A DNA stretch of 41,880 bases, from positions 1 to 41,880 of the forward strand of contig JAQWNZ010000052.1 of NCBI GenBank assembly GCA_029246125.1. Direction: 5' to 3'. Within the stretch, counting starts at the first letter, position 1, and the number at the start of each line of letters is the position of its first letter. Positions 28,824 through 38,908 of the stretch are shown here, piece after piece. The notes under the pieces are model-generated. The model had not been told where the DNA came from. It made no database searches and saw nothing but the letters and a program-made list of their open reading frames with translations. Source of the DNA: Flavobacteriaceae bacterium. GTDB lineage: Bacteria > Bacteroidota > Bacteroidia > Flavobacteriales > Flavobacteriaceae. The translations under genes and the position numbers were made by a program.

Positions 28824-30083
28824 TTAATTATATTTTCTCTTTATAAACCATACATCATTTAAAGACAATCCTATTCGCATTGTAACAAACGTTTCTTGAA
28901 TCAAACTTGGATTTTTTTCTCCTCGTCTAGTTATTTCGAACCCGATATTTGCATTTGAAAGGCTTCCTAGCGGTAAGCCTAAACCAAAAGATATACCTGT
29001 TTCTTTTAAAGGGCTATTGTTAATTATTATATTCATTTGCTCGGATCTAAATCCGAAGCGATAAACTACCCTGCTCCAAAAACTTGTAAACGAGGCATAA
29101 TTTGGAATATAAAAACCCCCTATAGACCATTGTTTACCATCTTTATAAGCAACATTGCTTCGGTTAAAAAAATCGTTGCTAAAGTTAGCAGATTTTATCA
29201 AATTTCTCTGAAATCCTAAAAACCATTTTTTATTTTGTCCAAAGCCAACACCAAATTTTGTTGTGGCTGAAACTTCAAGTGTTGTTTCTTTTAATCCCTG
29301 AGAGGTTAAATCAATTTCCTCAAAGTCCACAATCGATTCATTTGAAATAGATTGGGTATAAAAAACGCGATCATTTCTTGAATTTAATTTTGATTCGGGC
29401 TAATAAGAAAACATTCCTTGAAGAAGATACTTCTTTTTAATGGGAATATTTGATTGTATTGAAAATTGATAATTGAATCCCAAAACATTTAATTGGTTGG
29501 TTAAAAAAGTTCCATTTTCAACACCTTCGGCATATTGGCCTGTACGGTAAAATAAATTTCCAAAATTATATTGAGCTGAAGCTCCGATTGATAGAAATGA
29601 AACTAAGGGAACCCCTATAGAAAAATAGGTTTGATTAATTCCACCTTCTCCTTCATAGCGATTTAACATGTTAATTCCGTCTGCATTTGGACTTAATGTT
29701 TCAATTTGATAACCGACAGAAGAGTATGGAATAATTCCAAATCCAAATCCAAATTTACCTGCAGGAATACTTATAGCTAAATAATCAAGTGAAGCATTAT
29801 CTGTAAACTTAGATTCTGAAGTAGAAGCCAAGTTTGTGTTTTTATAATTTACTCCAATAGAATAAGTTGTAACTTTTAAAAATCCATAGCTGGCTGGATT
29901 GTTCAAATTTGCGTGAATAGAATCCGTAAAGACATCTAGTCCACCCATGTGTCTTGTTGCCTGAGTACCATTAAAATTTTTCTCCCCCAAGCCTGTAGCG
30001 GAGTAGGGAGAAATTGACCCACTTTGAGCAGTTACAAAATGACTTAGAAGAGGTATCAATAAGATAACATTGATTCTTATCAT
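28824..30083 (-). pseudogene. Outer-membrane beta-barrel protein of the coaX-linked cluster, interrupted by one in-frame TAG (29400-29402)
   Basis: ORFs 29400..30083 and 28824..29330 share a frame. The 23 intervening codons are open and read PESKLNSRNDRVFYTQSISNESI. N-terminus has signal peptide and SGSISPYSATGLGE motif; both halves show beta-strand alternation. Confidence 0.85.
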
Positions 30084-30811
30084 GAAATTGTATTGATTGC
30101 TAAGATGTAATTCAAACCTTTAGCTAAAAAATTTGAATGGGCAAATATGCCATTTTTAAATGATTTTGGCAACCTTTCAGCGTCCCCACCTGTTAAAATA
30201 ACTGTTAAATTGTCAATTTTATTGTGATGCCATCTGACAATTCCTTCTATTTCATTTAAAATTCCAAAATAAACTCCAGAATGCATTGCCTTATTAGTTG
30301 AATTTTCAACAGGATTTTTAGACCTTTCAAAATCCAACAAAGGGAGTGCTCCTGAATAATCATTCATGCTCTTGTATCTCATAGTAAAACCAGGACTAAT
30401 TGACCCTCCTTGATGAATCCCTTTTGAATCTATCCAGTCATAAGTGATGCAACTCCCAAGATCAACAATAAGAACATCCTTATTGGGATAATGCAAACAG
30501 CATGACGCTAATAAAGCAATTCTGTCTGCACCTAACTGGATCTTGGGTTTGTAAAAAGTTTGAAAAGGTAATTTTAAATCAGCAGAGCAATAAATAACAT
30601 TTATTTGGCGGAGTAATTGATTTAATTCATCTGAAAAGGATTTTTTTACATCAGATACTATTGCTATTTGAATCTGAGGATAGGAAATCAATATTTTCTC
30701 TAAAAAAGAATGCCAATTAACAATGGAATCAATATCTGATACAACTATTTGGTCGCTTTCAAATACATAAGACTTGATCATTGTATTGCCAATATCGATT
30801 ATAAGTTGCAT
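30080..30811 (-). CDS. coaX: Type III pantothenate kinase
   Basis: MQLIIDIGNTMIKSYVFE, GADRIALLAS, VDLGSCITYDWID, GGSISPGFTMRYKSM, LTGGDAERL motifs. Confidence 0.95.
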   Translation of the reverse strand: MQLIIDIGNTMIKSYVFESDQIVVSDIDSIVNWHSFLEKILISYPQIQIAIVSDVKKSFSDELNQLLRQINVIYCSADLKLPFQTFYKPKIQLGADRIALLASCCLHYPNKDVLIVDLGSCITYDWIDSKGIHQGGSISPGFTMRYKSMNDYSGALPLLDFERSKNPVENSTNKAMHSGVYFGILNEIEGIVRWHHNKIDNLTVILTGGDAERLPKSFKNGIFAHSNFLAKGLNYILAINTIS

Positions 30812-30865
30812 TGACTTTAATTATGTTGAGCACATAAAATTACAAAGAAAATGGTTGAAATCTTT

Positions 30866-30895
30866 TTTGTAAGGAGGCAAAACCTATTATATTTG
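30866..30895 (+). promoter_or_regulatory. Bacteroidota promoter of tRNA-Phe (TTTG ... TAnnTTTG)
   Basis: TTTG ending at 30869, 18-nt spacer, TATATTTG at 30888-30895, shortly upstream of the tRNA 5' end. Confidence 0.65.
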
Positions 30896-30911
30896 CACTT
30901 GCCTTAAAGCG

Positions 30912-30984
30912 GGTACCTTAGCTCAGTTGGTAGAGCAAAGGACTGAAAATCCTTGTGTCCCTGGTTCGATTCCTGGAGGTACCA
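30912..30984 (+). tRNA. tRNA-Phe (anticodon GAA)
   Basis: Acceptor GGTACCT/AGGTACC, D-arm GCTCAGTTGGTAGAGC, anticodon stem AAGGA/TCCTT with loop CTGAAAA, T-loop TTCGATT. Confidence 0.97.
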
Positions 30985-30990
30985 CATTTT

Positions 30991-31025
30991 AACCCTGTAA
31001 GTGGCTGATTTACAGGGTTTTTTAA
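30991..31025 (+). terminator. Rho-independent terminator downstream of tRNA-Phe
   Basis: AACCCTGTAA (30991-31000) / TTACAGGGTT (31010-31019) perfect 10-bp stem followed by a T-run. Confidence 0.9.
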
Positions 31026-31150
31026 CCCATTTATATATTAGTTTGTACATTTATTGAATGATAAATTATTCAAACTTGGTAAAAGAAAATTTTCATTAAG
31101 TTTTATAGATGTGAATTTAAAACTTGGAGAAAAATCTTTAGATATAAACT

Positions 31151-32461
31151 CTAAGTTTTTTCGTTATTGTCTTCAGAGTTTAATTTAAATGTGTTGGGTT
31201 CATCCTCGTTGGTTGAAGTATTGACTCCTAGCTGTTCTACATTTTTTAACTTTGATTGCATCATTCGAGTTCGTGTTCCGACAAGATTTTCAATTTCGTT
31301 ATTAGCTTCATTAATTTTTTTCTGTGCTTTTTCTAGAACACCTCCAAAAGTGCTAAATTCCTTTTTTACTGAAGCTAATACATTCCACACCTCACTACTT
31401 CTTTTTTGTATAGCAAGAGTTTTAAAGCCCATCTGAAGACTATTGAGCATGGCTGCCAAAGTTGTAGGGCCTGTTACAACTATTTTGTATTCCCTTTGCA
31501 AAAAGGCAATCATATCAGGCTGTCTAACTACCTCAGAAAAAAGTCCCTCTACAGGTAAAAACATAATTCCAAAATCTGTAGTATTAGGTGGATCGATATA
31601 TTTGAATGATATATCCTTAGCAAACTTTTTGACTGATTGCAAAAGTGCTTTAAGCGAACTCTCAACTGCAACTAAGTCTCCTGCTTCATACGCTGACTGT
31701 AAACGTACATAATCTTCTTGAGGAAACTTTGCATCTATTGGAAGATATACAGATTTTTCTTGTTGGTTTCTGCCAGGAAGTTTTACTGCATATTCGACAA
31801 GTGCATCTGACCCTTTTTTTGTTTTGACATTAGAATCGTATTGATCTGGAGCCATTATTTCTTCAAGTATATTTCCTAATTGAATTTCTCCTAATACTCC
31901 TCTTGTCTTTACATTTGATAGTACTTTTTTAAGATCTCCAACACCTGAAGCAATTGTTTGCATTTCACCTAAACCTTTTTGTACAACTAGTAACTGTTTT
32001 GTTACCATTTCAAAAGACTTCCCTAAGCGCTCTTCTAATGTTTTGTGAAGTTTTTCATCTACAGTTTCTCGCATTAGTTCCAATCTCAACTCAGTTGTCT
32101 TGATCATTTCGTCTTGCTTGACTTTCATTTGATCAAATTTTTCTTTTTGCAAAATATTGAATGCCTCAACATTTTTTGAAAAAGTGATTTCAAAATCTTT
32201 AAGTGTTGTTCGAATTTCTTCTCTATCATCCTTAGCCTTTTTTAATAGAGTTTCGTTAAGTCTCTCTATACTTTGAATCAATTCGTTTCTGTTTTCTTTC
32301 AGATTTTTAGAAAGCTCTTCACGGTTGAGTAGAAACTCATTTAGGATTTTTGTATTTAAAAAATTTTCTAAAGAGGAAATATTAGAATTACTTCTTTTAA
32401 GTAAGAGTAAACCAACCAAAACAAGTAATATTATAGAAAAAGCAAGAGTAAGGTATTCCAT
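31151..32461 (-). CDS. rmuC: DNA recombination protein RmuC
   Basis: N-terminal TM, long coiled coil, then LSNVKTRGVLGEIQLGNILEEI, LPIDAKFPQEDYVRL, FGIMFLPVEGLFSEVVR. Confidence 0.95.
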   Translation of the reverse strand: MEYLTLAFSIILLVLVGLLLLKRSNSNISSLENFLNTKILNEFLLNREELSKNLKENRNELIQSIERLNETLLKKAKDDREEIRTTLKDFEITFSKNVEAFNILQKEKFDQMKVKQDEMIKTTELRLELMRETVDEKLHKTLEERLGKSFEMVTKQLLVVQKGLGEMQTIASGVGDLKKVLSNVKTRGVLGEIQLGNILEEIMAPDQYDSNVKTKKGSDALVEYAVKLPGRNQQEKSVYLPIDAKFPQEDYVRLQSAYEAGDLVAVESSLKALLQSVKKFAKDISFKYIDPPNTTDFGIMFLPVEGLFSEVVRQPDMIAFLQREYKIVVTGPTTLAAMLNSLQMGFKTLAIQKRSSEVWNVLASVKKEFSTFGGVLEKAQKKINEANNEIENLVGTRTRMMQSKLKNVEQLGVNTSTNEDEPNTFKLNSEDNNEKT

Positions 32462-32556
32462 AAGATTATGAATAAGTTTTAAAAATAATCAATATTAGAT
32501 GAAGTAACCCTAATTTAAAGAATTTAAAGCAAATGTAATTAGTGTTAATTCTTCCT

Positions 32557-32564
32557 TATATTTG
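32557..32564 (+). promoter_or_regulatory. Bacteroidota -7 element (TAnnTTTG) for the DUF5916-like gene
   Basis: TATATTTG 20 nt before the ATG at 32584; it lies inside the computed ORF start at 32542. Confidence 0.5.
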
Positions 32565-32583
32565 GCGATTCAATAAAGTTTTT

Positions 32584-34827
32584 ATGCAAAAGTTGAATCT
32601 GTTTTATAAATTAATTTTCTTTTTTTTTATATCACAATTTATCTTCAGTCAAAAACAGTTCAAGCCTGAAAAATTTAAAGATCCCAAAATTATTCTAGAT
32701 GGCAAGATTTCTCCTGATGAATGGATAAATGCAATTCAAGTAGAATTAAATTTTGAAATTAATCCAGGAAATAATACACCAGCTCAAAAGAAAACTATTG
32801 GTTTTATTACTTATTCAGATACCGATTTATATGTTGCAATTCACGCCTTTGATAATCCTGAAAATGTTCGCGCATCTGTCCGCTCAAGAGATGATTTCAA
32901 TATGTACAGGCAAGATGATATTGTAAATGTGAGTTTTGACACTTATGCAGATGGAAGAAATAACTATATTCTTGTTGCAAATCCTTTTGGAAGTCAGTTT
33001 GATGTTAGAGCAATTAATGCACTGACTGACGAACAACGATATGATGGGAGTTTCAATATGGACTTTGAAACTGCTGGTTCAATTGTAGCTGACGGATTTC
33101 AAGTTGAATTTAAAATTCCTTTTTCCTCAATCCCTTTTCCAAATGGTAAAGATCAAAAATGGCATTTTAATATTGGTAGAAAATATTTTAATGAAAAAAA
33201 TGTTGAAGTTGAAGTACAGAGTCAAACTTTTGATCGAAATAATCCTTGTGAGGTATGTCAAACCACACAAATCCTTGTACTTGATGACATTACAATTGAA
33301 AGAAGAGTTGAATTGTTGCCCTATGTTGCAGGAAATTTGAGTGGTAAAAAATCTTCAAAAAATGCTTCTATAGATTATGATTCGTTCAAACCAAATGCGG
33401 GCTTGGGATTAAATCTAGATCTCAGTAAAAATAGTGGGCTTGAGATTACATTAAATCCAGATTTTTCACAAATAGAAGCTGACGTTACTCAAATAGACGT
33501 TAATTCGTCTTTTGCACTAGAATATCCTGAAAGAAGGCCTTTCTTTAATCGAGGAACAGATATAGTTAATTTTACGGATGGTGCTTTTTATTCTCGCTCA
33601 ATTAACAATCCAATTCTTTCATCAAAATTATTAAGCCAAGGCAAAAAATCAAGAATATATTTCTTAACCGCAATTGATCAGAATTCACCTTATCAAATTG
33701 CTGGTGAGGATCGCTCCTATTTAGGACAAGGAGGTCAGTCTTTTGTCAATGTATTTCGCTATCAAAGGCTAGTTAATAAAAACACACGTCTGGGCTTAAT
33801 TAGTACGAACAGGTATTATAAAGATGGTGGTTATGGGAATTTATTTGGAACAGACGGTTGGTTTCTTATTTCTAAAAATTGGCGTTTAACATACGAATTA
33901 CTTACTAACTTTAATCAAGAACCTGAAGCCAATTGGATTGATAGCCAAGATAGAATTGAAGGACGTTCCGTGGCTCTCAATCAGGATAAGTTCAGTGGAA
34001 GCGCACTGTATGTTCAATTATCTCGCAACACGGAACATTGGAAATCCTATATTTTTTACAGAAATATTACTCCCGAATATCAAGCAAATGTTGGCTTCGT
34101 TGTAAAAAATAATCGTCGATGGGGTACAATATTTCACGAATATCAAAATTTTATAAATAAAAAAGGACTCCAATTTTTCAGTGTAGGAACCAAAGCCGAC
34201 GTTGTCTACACCTTTCAAGACTATTTAAAAGCTATAAGTATTGATGGAATTTTTGGGATAAAAACCTATTTAAATACAACTATTGAGTACACTTATGATT
34301 GGGATGTATTCAAAAATTTTCTTGGTAAAGACTATAGGAATGTTGGAAAAAGTGAGCTGACTATTCAAAATAATCCAAGTGAGTCTTTTTCGCTTATGAT
34401 TCGAACTACTTTTGGTAAAGACCTCGCTTACAATGAAAAAAATCCTGAAATTGGTCGTGAATTTACACTATTTCTAATGCCTAGCTTTCAACTGGGTGAT
34501 AAGTTTAACCTATCTCCCTCTATTAGATATGCAAAGCTAGAGAATTTAAAAACTCAAAAAGAATATTACAATGGAGCCATTTCGAGATTTTCGGCACGTT
34601 ACCAGTTTAATAATTTTTTTAGTATAAGGATTATTTCAGAATACAATTCTTTTGTAGATCGTTTTTTTATTCAACCACTAATTCAATGGAATCCTAATCC
34701 ATCTACAGTTTTTTATGTGGGCGGAAATCAAAATTCAATCGAAGATTTTAACGATGAGTTCTATTCTGCTTTCCGTGTCGATCAAACCCAATTTTACTTA
34801 AAGTTCCAATATCTTATTGGCCTTTAA
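32584..34827 (+). CDS. Secreted carbohydrate-binding family 9-like / DUF5916 beta-barrel protein
   Basis: Signal peptide MQKLNLFYKLIFFFFISQFIFSQ, KIILDGKISPDEWINA (CBM9-like), ERRPFFNRGTDIVNF and C-terminal barrel ending in FYLKFQYLIGL. Confidence 0.88.
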   Translation: MQKLNLFYKLIFFFFISQFIFSQKQFKPEKFKDPKIILDGKISPDEWINAIQVELNFEINPGNNTPAQKKTIGFITYSDTDLYVAIHAFDNPENVRASVRSRDDFNMYRQDDIVNVSFDTYADGRNNYILVANPFGSQFDVRAINALTDEQRYDGSFNMDFETAGSIVADGFQVEFKIPFSSIPFPNGKDQKWHFNIGRKYFNEKNVEVEVQSQTFDRNNPCEVCQTTQILVLDDITIERRVELLPYVAGNLSGKKSSKNASIDYDSFKPNAGLGLNLDLSKNSGLEITLNPDFSQIEADVTQIDVNSSFALEYPERRPFFNRGTDIVNFTDGAFYSRSINNPILSSKLLSQGKKSRIYFLTAIDQNSPYQIAGEDRSYLGQGGQSFVNVFRYQRLVNKNTRLGLISTNRYYKDGGYGNLFGTDGWFLISKNWRLTYELLTNFNQEPEANWIDSQDRIEGRSVALNQDKFSGSALYVQLSRNTEHWKSYIFYRNITPEYQANVGFVVKNNRRWGTIFHEYQNFINKKGLQFFSVGTKADVVYTFQDYLKAISIDGIFGIKTYLNTTIEYTYDWDVFKNFLGKDYRNVGKSELTIQNNPSESFSLMIRTTFGKDLAYNEKNPEIGREFTLFLMPSFQLGDKFNLSPSIRYAKLENLKTQKEYYNGAISRFSARYQFNNFFSIRIISEYNSFVDRFFIQPLIQWNPNPSTVFYVGGNQNSIEDFNDEFYSAFRVDQTQFYLKFQYLIGL

Positions 34828-34828
34828 C

Positions 34829-37800
34829 TTACTCAGAATCTAAGTTAACCATTATAAGAGGAACTTGGGCTTCACGATAGTTTTTTTCAAAAGCTTTAAA
34901 ATCATTGTCAATAATTTGATCAAGTTCTGTCTTGTATTTACTCCAAATTGCTATTAGGTCTTTATAGCGCTGTTTTGCCCCTTGAGTTAGCTCAGGGTCA
35001 TCAGCATCAACAAAAGCTTTTAAATGCATGAATTGTGCATTTAACATGTTATTAAAGTTAATTACATCCTGAAAAGTCTTTTGATTAGGTTGAATAAGTT
35101 TAATTTCCCATGCATTTAGCCGCTTTTTTATTGCCAAAGCTTGGTCATGAATTAAATTGTATTTCTCTTTCCCATTTAATATTTTTAAATAGTGATTCAA
35201 TTGATCCTGAACATCACGCATTTCTGAAACAGAATAATGAATTTTTTTAATGGCTTTTTCTATTTTGACCAAAAGATTTTGTTGAGCTTCAAAATCAGTT
35301 GCAGAATAATCCATATTTGGATTTGGTAAAATTTCAATATCTACTTTTTTGACTTCCTCTCCATATGTTAATTTAGCAGAATACATTCCAGGGGCAACTA
35401 AGCTTCCCTGGTAACTACCATAAACGAAAACTTTATCAACGCTGGGTAATTGTTCCCTTCTGTAATCCCAATGTGTTCTATTAAATCCTTTCCTGTTTTT
35501 AAGCATAGTTTTGGGGCTAGGACCACCTGGCCATGATTTGAATAAAGAATCCTTTTGTGAAGTATAACTTCTTATAATTTGATCACCTTGAAGAATATCA
35601 ATTTTTACTTCTAAAGAATCATGAACTTCAGCAAGATAATAATCAAGATATACACCGCTCATTGGGTTAGTGCCCTGAGCAGAATTTTTAGGTGTTTTCC
35701 CAGAACTCAAACGATATGACTTTTTAGGTATAACTAAATGAACTGGAATATGTTTTGGGCTTTGTTGTATGGGACTCAAATCATCTAATATCCAAAAAGA
35801 ACGACCTGCAGTTGCTGCTATCAAATCATTATCCTGGATATATAGGTCGTTAATTGGCACTATTGGCAAATTATTCTGAAATGATTCCCAATATTTACCA
35901 TCATTTAGAGAAATATAAAATCCTGTTTCAGTACCAGCATAAAGTAATCCAGGAACTTTTGGATCCTCACGCACTACTCTTACAAAATTATGGTCACCAT
36001 CAATTCCATCCGTTATAAGGTCCCAATTTTCACCATAATCTGCTGTTTTATAGATGTAGGGCTTCAGATCCATAAACTTATATCTCATTACCACTGCATA
36101 GGCAGTTTCAGGGTTATGTGGAGACACTTCAATAGAATTAATTATACCTTCTTTTAATCCTTTTGGCGTAGAATTAATCCATGTCTCTCCACCATCTCTT
36201 GTAAGGTGGATCAAACCATCATCACTTCCAGCCCATAGCACATCTGGATCATGAGGGGATGCTACAAGACTCATTAATGTATTATAGTTTTCTCCTCCTG
36301 CTGCTTCATTTGTAAATGGAATACCTCCTGGCACTTGTTGACTCTTGTTATTTCTTGTCAAATCCGGGCTAATGACCTCCCAATCAGTCCCTCCATTATT
36401 TGTTTTAAAGACGACATTCCCTGCATGATAAATAATATTTGAGTCAGAAGGTGCACTAATAATTGGTGCATTCCAATTATAACGGTATTTAAAAGAATTT
36501 GGCGCATTCCCAAGTGCTAATTCTGGATATTCTTTAATGTCTTTACTTGATTTAGTAGCTCGATTCCAGCGCTGGATTATTCCTTGGTAACATCCACCAT
36601 AAACAACACTAGGGTTTTTTGGGTCAAAAGCTAAAAAAGCACTTTCACAACCTGAAACAGAATACCAATCTTTCCAATCAATACCTCTGTCTTGATCTCT
36701 ACTTTTTATACCTATTGCCGAATTATCTTGTTGACCTCCGTATACATGATAGGGAACTTGAGCGTCAGCTATAACACGATAAAATTGTGAAGTAGGTTGG
36801 TTTTGCTGAGTACTCCAACTCTTCCCTCCGTTTGTGGAAACATTTGCCCCACCATCATTTGAATTTATTATAATCTTATTATCTTCTGGATGAATCCATA
36901 AATGGTGATTGTCTCCGTGAGGAGTGGGCATGGGTTTAAATGTCACTCCTTTATCAATCGATTTTAAAACAGGGGCGTTAAGTACATAAACGATATTCTC
37001 ATCTTGTGGGTCAGCAAATACTTCCATATAATACCATGAGCGAGCTACTGTTACGCGATCTTTATTAACTTGCTTCCAAGTGGATCCTCCATTTTCAGAT
37101 CTATAAACCCCAGCTTTAGTTCCTTCTGCTTCTATATTGGCATAAACTAAATTTGAATTTGCTCTAGATACTGAAATTCCAGCTTTACCGATTACCTCTG
37201 GAAGTCCTTTTTCAAGTTTGATCCAGTTATCACCTCCATCTGTTGATTTATACAATCCAGAATTTTCACCTCCTGACTTCATTTGCCAAGGTAAACGCTC
37301 ATGCTGCCACATAGCAGCGTATAAAATTCGAGGATTATTTTTATCCATACTTAAAGATGCTGCTCCTGTAATATCTGAAACATAAAGTACTTTTTCCCAG
37401 GTATTACCTCCATTTTTAGTTCTATAAACACCTCGATCATTACTTGGTCCATATTGGGCACCTTGAACTGCAACATAAATTAAATCTGGATTGGAGGGAT
37501 GTATCTCTACATTGGCAATATGTCTAGAATAGTCTAAGCCTATATGATCCCACGTTGCACCAGCATCATCTGACTTGTATACACCGTCCCCCATTGAAGT
37601 CATTACCCCTCTTGCCGCATGTTCACCCATTCCAACTACTACTACATTGGGATCGCTCTCTGATACAGAAATGGCTCCTACAGTTCCTGTTTTCAAAAAC
37701 CCATCAGAAATATTTCTCCACTGCATTCCATTATCTTCTGTTTTCCATATTCCACCACCAGTTGATCCCATATAAAATGTTGATGGCTCCTTTACAACTC

Positions 37801-37972
37801 CTTCAGAAGTTACACTTCTTCCACCTCTAAATGGACCTATATTTCTCCAATTGAGATTATTAAATGTTTCATTTAATTTTACGATTTTCTTATGTGATTT
37901 TTTCTTTTTTTGACTTTGAACCAAAGGAGTGAAAAGTAGAAAAACAATTATAAATGAGCGAATAGATTTCAT
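34829..37972 (-). CDS. Large secreted BNR/sortilin-like beta-propeller protein (glycosyl hydrolase-like repeat)
   Basis: Multiple BNR Asp-box-like repeats ([67 protein letters not shown]); signal peptide. Confidence 0.93.
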   Translation of the reverse strand: MKSIRSFIIVFLLFTPLVQSQKKKKSHKKIVKLNETFNNLNWRNIGPFRGGRSVTSEGVVKEPSTFYMGSTGGGIWKTEDNGMQWRNISDGFLKTGTVGAISVSESDPNVVVVGMGEHAARGVMTSMGDGVYKSDDAGATWDHIGLDYSRHIANVEIHPSNPDLIYVAVQGAQYGPSNDRGVYRTKNGGNTWEKVLYVSDITGAASLSMDKNNPRILYAAMWQHERLPWQMKSGGENSGLYKSTDGGDNWIKLEKGLPEVIGKAGISVSRANSNLVYANIEAEGTKAGVYRSENGGSTWKQVNKDRVTVARSWYYMEVFADPQDENIVYVLNAPVLKSIDKGVTFKPMPTPHGDNHHLWIHPEDNKIIINSNDGGANVSTNGGKSWSTQQNQPTSQFYRVIADAQVPYHVYGGQQDNSAIGIKSRDQDRGIDWKDWYSVSGCESAFLAFDPKNPSVVYGGCYQGIIQRWNRATKSSKDIKEYPELALGNAPNSFKYRYNWNAPIISAPSDSNIIYHAGNVVFKTNNGGTDWEVISPDLTRNNKSQQVPGGIPFTNEAAGGENYNTLMSLVASPHDPDVLWAGSDDGLIHLTRDGGETWINSTPKGLKEGIINSIEVSPHNPETAYAVVMRYKFMDLKPYIYKTADYGENWDLITDGIDGDHNFVRVVREDPKVPGLLYAGTETGFYISLNDGKYWESFQNNLPIVPINDLYIQDNDLIAATAGRSFWILDDLSPIQQSPKHIPVHLVIPKKSYRLSSGKTPKNSAQGTNPMSGVYLDYYLAEVHDSLEVKIDILQGDQIIRSYTSQKDSLFKSWPGGPSPKTMLKNRKGFNRTHWDYRREQLPSVDKVFVYGSYQGSLVAPGMYSAKLTYGEEVKKVDIEILPNPNMDYSATDFEAQQNLLVKIEKAIKKIHYSVSEMRDVQDQLNHYLKILNGKEKYNLIHDQALAIKKRLNAWEIKLIQPNQKTFQDVINFNNMLNAQFMHLKAFVDADDPELTQGAKQRYKDLIAIWSKYKTELDQIIDNDFKAFEKNYREAQVPLIMVNLDSE

Positions 37973-37996
37973 AATTATCGAATTAAATTTAATATG

Positions 37997-38809
37997 TTAA
38001 TGTAATAATTTTAACTTAAATAACCGAGGCTTCCCATTAGACTCACCTTCTGAAGTTATCCAAAATTCAGTTTTATTGATAATTTTAACAGCCTCAATTT
38101 GAGCCGAATTTACAGGAATAATATACTTTTTTAGATCATAATTTTTAGTTCCATTTTTATTGAAGTTTTGAATAGTATAAAAGTATTGATTCCCTTCAAA
38201 ATCATATCCTGTCAAAACCATCAAATCCTCAACTTTACAATAGTCAGCTGATGTAATTAATGCTTCTGTATTTATAATACCTGATGGGGTCAGAGCATAG
38301 TTCCCCTCTAATTTTGGGAATGTGTAAATTTCCGATTGAAGAGTCTTTCTGTTTTTTGAAAACAAGACTAAATTATCCCCTACTACAGTTAATGCCTCTG
38401 CATCGTATTTATTTAATGTTTCTTTCGAAAAATTCTTTTGATTTTCATATTCAATCCGAATCGTTCCCTTTGGAATCAAATTTCTGTCCAAAATATAAAT
38501 TCGAAGATTTTTTCTTGTCGCATAATTATTCCCAATATCACCGATATAATAATGATCTTGATCAGCTGCAAGATCTTCCCAGTCTTTATTTTTTAAATTA
38601 TAAAAACGAATGTTTTTAATTAGATCTCCTTCCTTTGTAAAAACATATAATCGGGCTTTATCTCCCGAATCATTTATGGTAAGTAGATTCTCACCAATAT
38701 ATTCCAATCCTGAAGTTTCATCTAACTGGGATGGAAGTTTAATTGTTTTTAATGATATCTGAGCGATACTACACAAAGAAGTAAAAAATCCTATTAAAAA
38801 GTAACGCAT
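37997..38809 (-). CDS. Secreted beta-propeller-like protein, SdiA-regulated/esterase-like domain of unknown function
   Basis: Signal peptide MRYFLIGFFTSLCSIAQ; LPSQLDETSGLEYIGENLLTINDSGDKARLYVFTKEG, DWEDLAADQDHYYIGDIGNN. Confidence 0.65.
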   Translation of the reverse strand: MRYFLIGFFTSLCSIAQISLKTIKLPSQLDETSGLEYIGENLLTINDSGDKARLYVFTKEGDLIKNIRFYNLKNKDWEDLAADQDHYYIGDIGNNYATRKNLRIYILDRNLIPKGTIRIEYENQKNFSKETLNKYDAEALTVVGDNLVLFSKNRKTLQSEIYTFPKLEGNYALTPSGIINTEALITSADYCKVEDLMVLTGYDFEGNQYFYTIQNFNKNGTKNYDLKKYIIPVNSAQIEAVKIINKTEFWITSEGESNGKPRLFKLKLLH

Positions 38810-38850
38810 GAATATTAGTTTGAACACTACAATATAACTAAAGTTAATAT

Positions 38851-38879
38851 TTTGGTTCCTATCTATTTTTCTATTTTTG
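38851..38879 (+). promoter_or_regulatory. Bacteroidota promoter (TTTG-N17-TATTTTTG) for the SGNH lipoprotein gene
   Basis: TTTG 38851-38854, TATTTTTG 38872-38879. Confidence 0.5.
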
Positions 38880-38908
38880 TCTGGATTGACATTAACTTTT
38901 ATTCCATT

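Noticed and set aside
30991-31025. Inverted repeat after tRNA-Phe as a possible integration (att) site
   Set aside because: It is a classic terminator with T-run; no integrase, no duplicated tRNA 3' end, and neighbouring genes are core.
31167-31712. Two 89-aa + strand ORFs
   Set aside because: Antisense to rmuC, which has strong family motifs over the same region.
37555-37830. ORFs on + strand with His/Leu/Pro-rich translation (91 aa and overlapping 66 aa)
   Set aside because: Antisense to BNR repeats of the large sortilin-like protein; the composition is a by-product of the repeat codons.
34829-37972. Repeat array within the large BNR protein
   Set aside because: The repetition is at protein level (Asp-box propeller blades) with divergent DNA; not a nucleotide repeat or CRISPR.
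38284-38619. 111-aa + strand ORF
   Set aside because: Fully antisense to the well-supported 37997..38809 coding sequence; no motif.
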